A stretch of DNA of 64,000 bases from Escarpia spicata. Its lineage: Eukaryota; Annelida; Polychaeta; Sabellida; Siboglinidae. Position 1 is the first letter of the stretch; each line of letters begins with the position of its first letter. Position numbers and translations under genes: made by a program. Below the pieces are notes generated by a model. It saw nothing but the letters and a program-made list of their open reading frames with translations, was not told where the DNA came from and did not search any database. Shown piece by piece: positions 33,149 to 45,347 of this stretch. The DNA lies in NCBI GenBank assembly GCA_963995525.1, contig OZ023214.1, positions 44,461,359-44,525,358 on the forward strand. Direction: 5' to 3'.

Positions 33149-33367
33149 CCGCCTGCCTCCGATATAGCTGATATTTACTACTGTAAATGTTTCGTATACA
33201 ATTTGAAAGTTTTGTGGAAAAAACATTCAGTTTGTGAACAATGTTTCGGGTTTAATGAACGTTATTGGTGGACGTTATGCCGTCCACATATGGGCCAATG
33301 TCCCACAAAGTGTACAAAAATGGGATTATGCAGATCCAAAAACAAATGTTTGATCCTAAACAATTAA
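33149..33367 (+). CDS. Cysteine-rich short ORF, possible terminal exon
   Basis: An open frame after a possible acceptor (GGCATTTGCAG, ending about 33143) encodes about 73 residues with ten cysteines: YYCKCF, HSVCEQCFGF, LCRPHMGQCPTKC, MGLCRSKNKC. The spacing suggests a disulfide-rich or metal-binding module. No upstream exon was identified and no family recognised. A second small frame near 35456 has a similar PPAHNPCGTCGCNCIC. It may be chance. Confidence 0.2.
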   Translation, partial: PPASDIADIYYCKCFVYNLKVLWKKHSVCEQCFGFNERYWWTLCRPHMGQCPTKCTKMGLCRSKNKCLILNN

Positions 33368-33478
33368 GTTATATTTTCTCATTGTACATATAAAGACGCA
33401 TATTTTTCATAAATAGTTCAATGTAATATTAGTTACTTTTATTGTGACAGCTACTTGAAGTCAACATTGATTTCCATC

Positions 33479-36400
33479 GCGTATCCAGTATCATCGACGA
33501 CACATTACTATACTACATACAATTTGAGCATTTTAAATTACATTTAAAAGGGAAAATATTTTTTAATCATCTTGTATATATATTTAATAAGAATCAAGAG
33601 GTATAAGAAAGCATTTGACTTGGAAACATTTTGTTCCCGTCATGGGTATTTAGTAATAATTATAGCTCTGTGTTGTTTCATGGAAAGGCCTATTTTCAAT
33701 TACTGCAGCTCTTTCAGAAACGTGTTTGGAAGTATAACTAAAACATAATCAGTAACATTGATCAGTTATCTTTGACTATGCTAACTTTCACATGTGTCCG
33801 GGGATTGGAACTAGGCAAAGTGTGAGCTAAGAAATTAACATACCTTGGTGACGCTGGACATGCAATGTAGTTAATTTTAGTTAATACCATTATTGTTCAT
33901 CGAAAAGAAGTAACATGTTTAGGAAAACGTATTAAAACATGATTTAGCATGCAACTATACACAGGCATGGAATTAGTGTTTAAAAAAAAATATATTTCAC
34001 TTCCTTAAATGGTTATTTATTTCATAATTAGTTACATATGTTGTTTAATAATCTGATCCACAAGATGTTTGACGGTTAGTTAATGTACACCAACCTACTG
34101 CATCGATGCTGGAGTTTATAAAACATTGACCAAACACGATATTAACGACCCAAAATCAACAAATAATACTCCAAAATAGGCCATACGTGACTGCTAACAA
34201 GTTATGACGCTGGACACTTTGCGATGACGATGGACGCAGGTTGGGCAGAACTGACTCAAAGAACACCTTACAACTGAATAAACATAATGTATGTGGATGC
34301 ATTTTTGAAGGGTTCTAGGCATGCTCGTGCAACTTTTCCGATTTTATCTGGAGCTAGGCCTATTACATATCATCGGTAGAGATGTAATTATAATATGTAT
34401 ATACATATATATATGTATATACATATTACATTGACATTGAGTTTGCGTGTCACATGCTCGCGTAATATAACCATATCCTCAGTGAAGGGTGTTTACGTAG
34501 AACTACCTTTTCAGAAACTCCTCAAGCACTTGCTGCGTCCGCTTTGTGTACTTGCCATCTGGCAGTAGAATGTCCATTTGTCACTACTCATTACTGTGGA
34601 TGTTTCGAAACAGTTCAAGTGATCGTCTATTTAAACTCTTCTTGATACGCGTGTTTACACAACCCGTCTGGACTTTTTTCTTCTTTAATTTCTTCTTCTT
34701 ATCATTAGTCACCGCAAACAACTTCCTGACAGGAAATGTATCCGGCCTTCAACTCCATCCATTCTAATTGCGGACGATCGTCCCACGCGCTGTGTCACGC
34801 GTTGCGAGATGCTGCTTTTGGAAGTCCAGTTGCAACGTCTTAACGATCGTGCTCCCTTTCGTCCGACTTATTTTCAAGTGACGTATAAAGAACAATGTCC
34901 GCCTTGTCTTGACGGGACTGGTTTACAATGCTAACAAAAGTGCTGCATGCAAAGGCAGGGTGTGCCTGTCTCACTTCATGCTTTTAAGGGCTTGTTGCGT
35001 CATTCGTCAGAATAACGTCTGCATGGCCTAAGCATACTAGGAATTGGTGGAACGTTCATCGTAGACGTTACATAATTTTTTTTAAATCTCCTGCTCCTTC
35101 TACCAGATTGCAAGTATTGCAAGATAATTGTTTCCCAAGACCTATGCAAGTTGTCGCAGCTTCTTCATATCCTTCCCCAAAGCAGTGACTTGCGTGCAGC
35201 TACAGATACGTTCATTGGAACTAGGGCTTTTTCTGTTACTGCACCAACTATTTGTGATATGCTCCCGGGTGCTCCCGTAGCACCCTAGCGCCTTGACCCA
35301 TCTGTTGACAACAGGAATAGTGGTTATGGATTTTGAGATTGACCAATCCTTTTGTTTTGATGCGCCTCTAAGCTTGGTTTCCAAGGATTTAGGCGCACTA
35401 GAAGTTATCTTATTGTTATTATTGTTCCTGGGAAAGTGTTCAGCAGATGGTGTAATAACACAATTTGTTCCGCCGGCTCATAATCCTTGTGGCACTTGTG
35501 GATGTAATTGTATTTGTAGTACGTACGTCATAATTACATTTTACATGACGATATAATAATAGCTGTGAATGCAACATGTAAATACTTATAGCATAAATTA
35601 TGAAGTGTAAGCCGTGTAACAGTATCATCGCGTGTCCAGCGCCATCGCCAAGTGTAATGTCTATGTTTCTCCAAACATATTTATCACGTCTGCCCAAATT
35701 ATATCTACTGATGTGCTAGTTTTGTTATATTTTTTCCAACCGTTAACTGCGAGCTCCTACATAAAGTAAATTAGGCATAACAACGTTAACGTTTTGACAG
35801 TAACCAGCGAATGACCATGTCACCATATTTACAAAACTAGGTATCAATTGTTTTCATTTATAGGAAGAGCATCATGTTCCTCACACATCAAGACCTAAAT
35901 TAGGGTACCGGTTCTAATTACTGCAACGAGATATAATTTGGTCAATTTACTTGTCCAGCGTCATCAAGCCGCTTAGACATCTGGGGGTCTCGCAAATGTT
36001 TGCAAATCACCTTCATTATTTGTTTATTGATGTGTCCACACATAACTTATACGAATAATATCGCTGTAAATACTATCGCGGTTTTTTATTTACCGTAGTC
36101 ACGTTCGCTTCTGGTACAATTTCATCTCAACTGGGTAAACATCGGTTCATTGCTCATAAAATATGTCGTCTTAGAGTCGGAAAAACTTTAGTCTGCATGG
36201 ATATGTCAGCCTCTGATGCATTCCCCATATTAATTCCTCTGAATCAAGGTATATATGCGCTCTGAGCGGTGTTTTTCAGTTTTCGCTATGATGACGCTGG
36301 ACACGCGATGACGCTGGACACGCGATGACTCTGAACACGCTACCATTTCGGTTTTTCCTTCTTTGACCAAGAAGAAATATCGTGAATATTGGAAGGACCA

Positions 36401-36695
36401 TCGAGGGAATTAAAGCAAGGTGGTAGCTGGTAGGCATGAAAAGTTAAAACGGTGTACGTTTTCTAGGTTTTTGTAGGTAGCTTTTTTCGTCGATGACGCT
36501 GGACACGCACTTAAAGCGCCACCCTCCTTTTTTTACTTTAATGTGCTATATTTTCGTCGAATTTAAATTCAGTCCCACATTTCTTTTAAAATTCCTTCGT
36601 TAACTTTATATGAAAACAATACATGTCGAAATACCCATAAATAGCAATGGAAATTAATATAGTGGACAAATCTAAACCGATGACGCTGGACACGC
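33479..36695. repeat. Dispersed 17-bp motif cluster (GATGACGCTGGACACGC)
   Basis: Exact copies start at 36290, 36307, 36492 and 36679. Near-copies are at 33847, 34203, 34223 and 36324, and inverted ones at 33479-33495, 35630-35646 and 35949-35965. Three are in head-to-tail tandem at 36290-36340. Both orientations occur, and the sequence between copies is not repeated. Confidence 0.7.
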
Positions 36696-37269
36696 AAACA
36701 GTGGTCATCACAGAAAACACATTGTGATGTTTTTATTTCTCGTTGAGTTTGTTTCTGTACACTGCCAAGATATACCCCATTTGCACTGTGAAATCAGAAA
36801 TAGGTAATATAGCACTCATTTTGTAAGGTAGCGCTTCCAAATTTGGTAAGATCAATTGGACATGCCATTTTGGCCGTTTTTGGCTCCTTACGTCCACCTT
36901 TTGCCATTTTACAAAAGGTGGGCAAACTATATATGTCCTGAAGGTTCTTACTTAGTCCAATCTTTAGTGACATTTTCGTTAGCCTGATTTTATAATTCAC
37001 GGTGTGAGAAACAAAAGACACGTTTTTCCAATTGTACACTTTTTTGGACAATGGCCCATATATAATATTTATGCTAGTATTAAGAACATTAATAGTAATA
37101 AATATAAATAAATGATCAACAGGAAAGGTCGGTTCACGGCTTTCCAAATGCAATAAATGTTGGTCGCTGGTTCGATTCACATAAGAACAAGAAACAGATC
37201 GTACATTAATTTTAATGTTTGGGTACGACCACTTAATTTAGATATATCACGACTTGTCAGCTTAAAGGG

Positions 37270-40075
37270 ATTCTTTGTAAGCTAATATACATTCGAGGTT
37301 TACCGTATCAAAACGTATTAATTTCCCATAAGTACTTTCTCTGCTACTTATGTATTGTATGTTTATGCATAATTTGGGTGTTATCTGCGCAAAAAGCCGA
37401 TAAACAATTGTGCTTACGCGAATCATTTTGAACTTGCTGCCACATGGATGATTAAATATGCAGCCCGAGTATAATGAATATTCATGCACGCGCAGTGAAC
37501 CACACGAAGACCGTTGACGTCACACACACAGTTGACATGTTAGATTCCGAGGTGAGTTGATTCAAGCAATGCCAATGGTATTGTAAATAAGCAATTTGTA
37601 GACATATGCATATTGACAGCTATTTTTTATAAGTGTAGGAAGCGTATGCATTGTTTAATTGTCCTGCTTCCCAATGCCGTCAGCCGAGTAACGTTTCGAT
37701 TAAGTAGAATTATAACGTCCGCCGACGCGGACGGCTGCAGTCGGTGTCAGCTGCCGCTGGAACTGTCAGTGTCACTGGGTCTGAGTCTGTCGAGCCTCTA
37801 CTACAGTAAGTAGTCTAGCCCTAGGCAAGGGTCTCGCCTTTCTAGTTAGTAAAACTGCATTGTCCAGTATTTGACATGCAGTGAACGAAAATGCACACTA
37901 AAATATATATGTATATGCAACCATAGTAAGAGGATTAACCTGGTCATGGATATAATTTTTTTGGCTAAATCTGGAATTTGGGTATGTGTGTCTATGTCTA
38001 CAGGTCTTGCCTTTCCAAATTCCAGTCAGCCGTTTTTGAAAAGTAACCGTTTCCACACTTATTTGAACCGAAACATAAAAATGTGAGATTGGTATGTTCA
38101 CAGATTGTTTTTAATGCTACAGCTACGATTGTTAGTAAATCTGGCTGGCATGTCATCATTCAATGTAAATGTTTTAGGTTTGTTAAAAAGTACACAATAC
38201 CATGTTGCCACGGAATTTTGCGATGCACGAATTTTGGACACCAGCAGATCTGCACTCTAGTATACATATGTTTTTATCCATGAATATATATATAAATATA
38301 TAATAATAGATCAGATCAAGTTGCGCTGCTTCATGTGAATAGTACATTTGATAATAATAGTACTCGCTAAAAACAAATTAAACATTTATTTTTGACATGT
38401 TACTGTACCCTTTTCACGAGAATGGCCCATATGTATAATTATATACAACATTAATTATTAGGGCAAGAATAAAGGAACATATACAGTGTACTCTGGATAA
38501 GGTCGAACTTCCAGGGACCCATGACAATACTGATAAGTGGAATTTCTGATAACTAGAAAGTTATCAGAAGGTCCCCTTATTGGGACCTTTGCCCTGGACC
38601 GAGGAAAAGATTGACATAACTTAGCAAAAATCCACTTATGTGAGTTCAAGTTATCTGGAATGCACTGTATATGACCAAGGCATACAGGTAATTATGTAGA
38701 AGCAAATTAAAAGTTGGCCAAAGTAATGGATTGGGATTTTAGTCTGACCGAATCAACGTAACAAGGTTCTCTTTGTTGTACTTGTATTTATTTTCCATTT
38801 CACCAGCTGTACACGTGGTGATAAGTCCCATAATCCAATATCTAAACTGAATTAATCTGCACAGTATTTAGTTAGTTAACTCATATTTAGGCTCAGTTTC
38901 CTAAATTCTTTTTGCTTATTTGCAGGAACATTGGAAATAGCTGAGCTGATGGAAAGAGGAAATTGAATAGCTCTACTTAACAGTGCCATTAATTGGACAA
39001 TGGGTCACCTGACATAAGATGATGTCTGACTTTGTTCTGCTCCATTCTGTTCTGTGCGACATCTACTGGGAAGTTGTACCTCACTTCGAGTTTCAAATGG
39101 ATGTGTGCATCTGATAGCTTTGTGTATCAAAATGCCTAGCAGTCTTATTAATAGGACAATATGTTAACTGACATAGTAGTGAAGAAGATGTCTGACTTTG
39201 TTCTGCCACATAAGTTCCGTGTGGCTTCTGCTGGGAATATGTACATCACTACGTTTCAAATGGATTTGTGAAATCGATCGATTTGTGCATCCAAATGCAC
39301 ATCATCCCGTCATTATGTTGCAAAGTAGGAGTACACAATAAAATGTATGCATTCTAATGCTCATCATCTTTCGATCGTGTTCTACAGTATATTCTTCAAA
39401 ATTTGTTGAAACAAGTTTGTGTTAAGTGAACTATACTGGGAGTAGTGTATAAAAAGGTGTCGCCAAAGTTGCTTTTACAATAATTTTGAAAATTCATAAA
39501 ATATAAATGTTCCACAACATTCAAAATGTTTTTGGGATCTTCTTGATTTAAATACACCACTGATGACTGAAAACAGTGTTTAAAAATATGCGTTTCAAAG
39601 TTTTTTAATTTTATTTCCATCATATAATGGCCATTTTATTTGTTATCGAAACGGGAGTTCGACAAAAACAAATTCAAAATCTGTTATTCTAAATGATGGG
39701 CAGAACAAGTAATTATTGCACTCCCAGTATAAAATAAAACATGTTTTTTACACTGATGCAATATATTTTAATAGTTTGTTGACAATAATGTTATGCTCTT
39801 TATACAGTGTAGATCTACATTTAAAAAAACTAAAATTAAACTACATAGTAGTACATAACCATCTATCCTATTTTAATACCGTAAATTACCTTAGTGATGT
39901 ATAAAGTATTTATATTGCTTATGGAAATAGCAGCTGGATGTATGGTGCAAATAAAATGGTTTCATTATTGAATGTTTCTCGGCTTCAGTAAGTTTCTGTT
40001 ATCTAAACGTTTCATTAAAACAAAACTTTAAAATGTATAGCCAGATGTACCTAGAAAAAAAGGAACATGACAGTA
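37270..40075 (-). repeat. Right arm of the giant inverted repeat
   Basis: Reverse complement of the left arm (22925-29870 without its two insertions). It contains the mirrored MITE, the TGACGTCA site (37515-37522) and a GTGAGT donor-like site at about 37552, which also appears in the left arm on the other strand. At about 39860-39890 it shows the uninterrupted target of the Gypsy element, and at about 39820-39840 that of the Penelope-like insertion. Confidence 0.9.
38484..38667 (-). mobile_element. Pogo/Tigger-like MITE, right-arm copy
   Basis: It is the reverse-complement counterpart of 28647-28830 at the mirrored place in the right arm, again flanked by TA. Being in both arms at the same relative position, it was present before the arms were duplicated. 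Confidence 0.75.
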
Positions 40076-40285
40076 CCCTAGTTTTTTTTATAATCCAACA
40101 AAAGCAACGCCAGTCATTCAATATGTCATCGCCATGGCATCAGCGTCGGCATCGGCGGCTTCGTGCATGGAGAGGTGGTGTTTTTTCTTTTAAATCAACC
40201 CGTCTGTCATGAACTGTCGCTATGTTCATTATCTGTTTATTCCATATATTTTCCTTCTTTTCTTTGCTGAATCTGTGACATAAAC
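40076..40285. other. Unassigned sequence right of the palindrome
   Basis: No gene or repeat seen. A short CATCG/CGGCATCGGCGGC-type stretch lies near 40140-40160. Confidence 0.3.
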
Positions 40286-40735
40286 AGTTATTCTCCGGTT
40301 CGTGTGGTCGTTCTGACATCGTTCACTGTCTCCGTGATTCTCCGGTTTGTGTGGTCGCTCTGACATCGTTCATTGTCTCCGTGATTCTCCGGTTTGATGG
40401 TCGCTCTGACATCGTTCATTGTCTCCGTGATTCTCCGGTTTGTGTGGTCGTTCTGACCTCATTCATTGTCTCCGTGATTCTCCGGTTCGTGTGGTCGTTC
40501 TGACATCGTTCACTGTCTCCGTGATTCTCCGGTTTGTGTGGTCGCTCTGACATCGTTCATTGTCTCCGTGATTCTCCGGTTTGATGGTCGCTCTGACATC
40601 GTTCATTGTCTCCGTGATTCTCCGGTTTGTGTGGTCGTTCTGACCTCATTCATTGTCTCCGTGATTCTCCGGTTTGTGTGGTCGTTCTGACCTCATTCAT
40701 TGTCTCCGTGATTCTCCGGTTTGTGTGGTCAAATA
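40286..40735 (+). repeat. 47-bp tandem repeat with a four-unit higher order
   Basis: About ten units built on GATTCTCCGG, GTGTGGTCG and TCTGACATCGTTCA. Variants (TTCG or TTTG, TTGATGG deletion, CCTCATT for CATCGTT) occur in a fixed order that repeats after four units (about 186 bp), showing a higher-order duplication. Confidence 0.85.
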
Positions 40736-41300
40736 TACAAATAGAAACGCTACATGCAGCGCAAGAAACAATATTTTAAGAAATCAACAAAGGGAATCAA
40801 CTGTATTCGTTTGCTCTCTCAACATACTGATCCGCAGCTTTTGGCATTTTTATTGCTCCCTCTAACAAAAAGTATATGAAACATGCACTAAGGCCGCGGA
40901 ATTGAAAGTATGCGTGTCGTAAAACGCTGGGTATGAAACAATACGGTCCTTTGTCGTATGACCTTGACAGGTAACATCAGTTGTCCTGCTTGAGGTGAAG
41001 TGTCATCGTACAATGTGTAACTTATTAGTTTCGTTTAGGACCTCGGCGACGAAAACAAAACATAATCCGTGTCCTCGCTGCTCGTTAACAGTGTTAACCC
41101 AACGCCTAGTTCTAGCATCGTTGTCTGATGTCTACCGTAAAAGATGTCAAATTACTCGTGTACTGGCCAATTATGACGTCACACCCCCGGTGTTATTTTA
41201 CTAACAACCGACATCGTACGCTGTTTATCAAGTTCGAATTATCGCCTCACATTTGCTCTGAGGACAAATACTACCATTATCTAACCTACTCTTTGTCTCT
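40736..41300. other. No gene seen
   Basis: Unassigned sequence between the 47-bp repeats and the CTGC microsatellite. One TGACGTCA palindrome is at 41174-41181. Confidence 0.3.
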
Positions 41301-41319
41301 CTGTGTATTTATATATATG

Positions 41320-42056
<737 letters not shown>

Positions 42057-42865
42057 TATTTTGTATATATAACAAGACGTTTCAAGTTGGTGAAGCTGTA
42101 ACACGCGATAGACACGAATAGGGTAGACCACACTTATACAAAATACTTGATGTAAGATGCCAGAACAACGAAAACCTAACTTGATAACAGTTTCACACAA
42201 TCCACCAGTGTCTTTGAATAGATGGTAAAAAACCGTCTCTCTCACATTTTTAAATTGGAATTAAAACATTAAATATGATGCGTTACAGTATTTCAAACTA
42301 TTATTGTTTTCATCAACTATTACATTAACTACAGATTAAGTTTTGAAAGAAAATGTATACTGGCATCTACACGTAAGAAAGATATTACAACGTGAATATC
42401 CGGTCTTACATTAAATATTCGCCTTAATAACATACAACTACTTGTTCTGCGTTCAGTCTCTGGTGCCGACATTATTTGCAGCGTGGTGCCAATAATCTAA
42501 CGTCCTGCATCTAAGCTGTAAAGGCGTCAATTGTTACTCTTGTGAACTAATTAATAAGTAAGAGTTCCAATACCAATCACTACGCGGAATCTATAAGACG
42601 ATGAAGCGACTTGTGGCAGGGGCGGTCGTCGTTCAAGGAAACCCCGAGCGGTCACGTGCTTTCGTTGCTCCACTCAGCGTCAGGAAACACCGAGCACAAA
42701 CATATAGCCAAGACAACAGACTGTGCTGTGGACATGATCGTATAGTTTATTTAACTTAGCTAGTTGCCGAATCGGTTTTGTTACGGATTATTGCTTCTTT
42801 CTCGTGTTCGCGACCTTATTAAATTTGGATTTTGTGTCTGCCGGAGAGGAGAGGAGCCTCGCACC
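42057..42865. promoter_or_regulatory. Upstream region of the RASD-like gene
   Basis: Non-coding sequence before the RASD-like ATG. It includes a CACGTG E-box in GGTCACGTGCTTT (about 42653). No TATA box was pinned down. Promoter function is inferred from position only. Confidence 0.35.
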
Positions 42866-43181
42866 ATGCAGAACCGCGTCGGCTCGATGGCGATGCTGCT
42901 GGAGGCAGAGCGGGCGTCGCTGGACAAATGCTACCGACTCGTCCTCCTCGGCTCGTGTCGGGTCGGCAAAACGTCCATCGTGACACGGTTCCTCGGTCGG
43001 GGCGTCAACGACGAGCCGACGGTGGGTTCGGCGAGCGGGCACGACGACCGCTACACTCCCACTATTGATGACTACCACAGGAAGGTGTACTTCATCGACG
43101 GACTTGTCTATCGTCTCGACATCGTTGACACCTCGGGTCTGTGTCCATTCCCAGCCATGAGGCGCGTGTCGCTGCTCATAG
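42866..43181 (+). CDS. RASD-like: RASD/Dexras-like GTPase, exon 1
   Basis: This is the N-terminal half of a Ras-family GTPase that signals at membranes, like RASD1/RASD2 (Dexras1/Rhes). From the ATG at 42866 it shows CYRLVLLGSCRVGKTSIV (P-loop GxxxxGKS/T), YTPTIDDYHRKVYFIDG (switch I) and RLDIVDTSGLCPFPAMRR (switch II, with the DTSG characteristic of RASD instead of DTAG). Between FLGRG and RYTPTI there is an insert of about a dozen residues (NDEPTVGSASGHDD) not usual in the family. The exon ends in phase 1 at a GTACGT donor. The sequence is GC-rich compared with its surroundings. The four exons give 278 residues, close to the vertebrate proteins. Confidence 0.88.
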
Positions 43182-43384
43182 GTACGTGTCCTTGTCTTCC
43201 TGTCAAATATATACTTATACTTACTTACCTATCTATATCTATCTTTGTGCCTATCTGTGCACATAAGACTCGCGTACGTTCTCGCCAGTTCCCTCTGTCT
43301 CGGACCCTCCATGCTACATGGCCCCATGTCAGCCCAGCAGCAGCATTATTCTTCTCCAGGTTAGTTTTGGTTTACAGTACTTTT

Positions 43385-43690
43385 GATTGAACTCGGTCGA
43401 TGCTGTTTTCACTGGTTCATTACTTGACATTCTGAAGACACGTCCAAGCCATTTCAATCTTCACATTTTCAGGATGATGGAAATATTCTCGCGTTTCGTT
43501 GTTTGGTATTGAATAAGCAACTTAAAGATCTCATGCGCCAGTTCACTTTCAGTATCTTCCTTATAGGCATATATTATGAAAACTGACAAATCTACTGGCA
43601 TCTTGCTGCGTCATTCGGTAGCATTCCGAGCCGTACAGAGCCACACGTCGGACATTGCTCTGGTGGATCCTGAGTTTTCTCTTAGTCTTT
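43385..43690 (-). mobile_element. Degenerate LINE fragment in RASD intron 1
   Basis: On minus, VRRVALYGSECYRMTQQDAS followed after a frame change by RKILKVNW matches the C-terminal LYGSECWRMT-type region of several LINE reverse transcriptases. The rest of the 1.28-kb intron (43182-44465) has no recognisable feature. Confidence 0.55.
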
Positions 43691-44465
43691 GTCGAACACT
43701 TTCATATAAAACACCGTTACGACATAGGTAATAATTACCCATGGGCTCTACTATATAAAGATGCACATTCACTGAGGACAACGGAGAAGAATGAGATGGA
43801 TTTACACTCTACTCATCATATAAAATAAAAGCTCACCAAAACAAAAGGAGAATACCAGTTGAGCATCGAAGTCTACCCGTGAGTTGTTGTTCGACAATAA
43901 GTTGTGAAGAGGATGTTCATGTGTAGACATTAAATTATGATGACCACGTTCGATTAATACTTAATCAAGGTAAGTAAAAGGTAAGTTCTTACATTGCGCA
44001 ATCTCCAGTCCTTAGGACTGCTCAAAACGCTTTACACTTATCCGGAGCACACCGAAACAAACAATCTTTTTTATAAAGCATACCAAGTTTAAATTCGTGT
44101 TGCTGAAGTTATAACGAAACGGGCTGAAACAGTTCAGGGTAAAATTTGTTGGGCATTTCTTAAAAAGTGCATGCCCAATCTGATTTTTCGCTTGTTTCAT
44201 TTCAAGTATATTTTGTAAAAAAAACGTACATATAATACACTACTTCATGCTAGCTCTGGAGAAAACTAATGAAAAAACTTTCTTTTTTGGTCTTTTGTAC
44301 CGTGTTATCTAATAATGGTAAATTATATGAAAATAAATCTGTGTGGAGATGGAGAAAGCTATTTAGTGTATGGGGCATGTTTATTCACTGAAAATTTTTA
44401 TTTAAAAATGGGCGATCTCAGAATGCAACTTTAACTCGACGACGTTACCGTTTTGTCGACGCCAG

Positions 44466-44677
44466 GCGACCTGTTCCTCCTCGTCTACAGCATCGACAGC
44501 CGCGACAGCTTCGACGAGGTGAAGCGACTCATCGAGGAGCTTGTGCAGCTGAAGGGACCAAAGAACAAGAAGTACCTGCCGAGGAAGGACGTACCTCCGC
44601 TCATCATAATCGGCAACAAATGTGACAGACACTCCGACCGCCAGGTGTCGCTCAAAGATCTCAAGGAAGCCGCGCAA
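44466..44677 (+). CDS. RASD-like: RASD-like GTPase, exon 2
   Basis: It continues the G domain in phase: DLFLLVYSIDSRDSFDEVKR, then PPLIIIGNKCDRHSDRQVSL with the guanine-specificity motif NKCD. Between them is a lysine-rich loop (KGPKNKKYLPRKD) where vertebrate RASD proteins also have an extended loop. The acceptor is CGCCAG, the donor GTGAGT (44678), and the exon ends in phase 0. Confidence 0.88.
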
Positions 44678-45254
44678 GTGAGTTTATTTGTTAACCTGTT
44701 GCACCGTACTAACTCACACGCTAATTATGCACAGGGTGATATGTCATATGACATTAAACAAATTTAATTTTACGTTGACATTTGTGAGGTATGACAATTA
44801 CAAATCTTGAAGACAAAGACATAAATATATACATTTAAAATTCAAAATAATCATTTTCGTTACTTATAAAAACCAAAATCGACTTTGTGTTTGTTGGTTT
44901 AAAACATGAAATGATTGTTTGATATTATACCGTACAATTTTATTTTATCTTTTATCGTTATAATCACTAAATTATATATCAAAAACAAGACTTCACGGCC
45001 TTAATTGCCATCGCATTAGGCCGTGTTGTATTTCTCCAATACGTATCTTCTTCATCCTGTTAAATAAAAAAAACCGTTTTGGGCATAAACAACTATTCAA
45101 AACCTCAACATTTTTTATTATTAAATATATTTTGTGCAGTGAGGCTTGTTTTGTGCGAAACCAAGAACACGATCAAAATTAGGATGTCAATGTATGTAGA
45201 CGGTTCTTCAGTTCAAAATACATATGTCATAATGATAATTGTTTCTTTGCTCAG

Positions 45255-45347
45255 GGCAGAGACTACATAGAAGCTTCGGCCCGAGAGAACATCAACATGG
45301 AGACGGTATTTCTCCGTCTCTTCGTCAGCGCCAGAATTCCTCCGCAG
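45255..45347 (+). CDS. RASD-like: RASD-like GTPase, exon 3
   Basis: 31 codons: GRDYIEASARENINMETVFL with the G5 motif EASA, then RLFVSARIPPQ. The acceptor is TTGCTCAG, the donor GTAGGG at 45348. The intron before it (44678-45254) is AT-rich without other features. Confidence 0.85.

Larger units (their letters stand above)
33071..37269. other. Palindrome spacer, right part; carries the 17-bp motif cluster
   Basis: It is AT-rich non-coding sequence with no recognised gene. It holds a cysteine-rich frame (33149-33367) and ten near-copies of a 17-bp motif between 33479 and 36695, listed separately. Short frames elsewhere (for example 34546-34767) have no motif. Confidence 0.4.

Noticed and set aside
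37140..37180. tRNA-like GGTTCGATTC box near 37150
   Set aside because: No cloverleaf can be formed with the flanks and no A box at the right distance.
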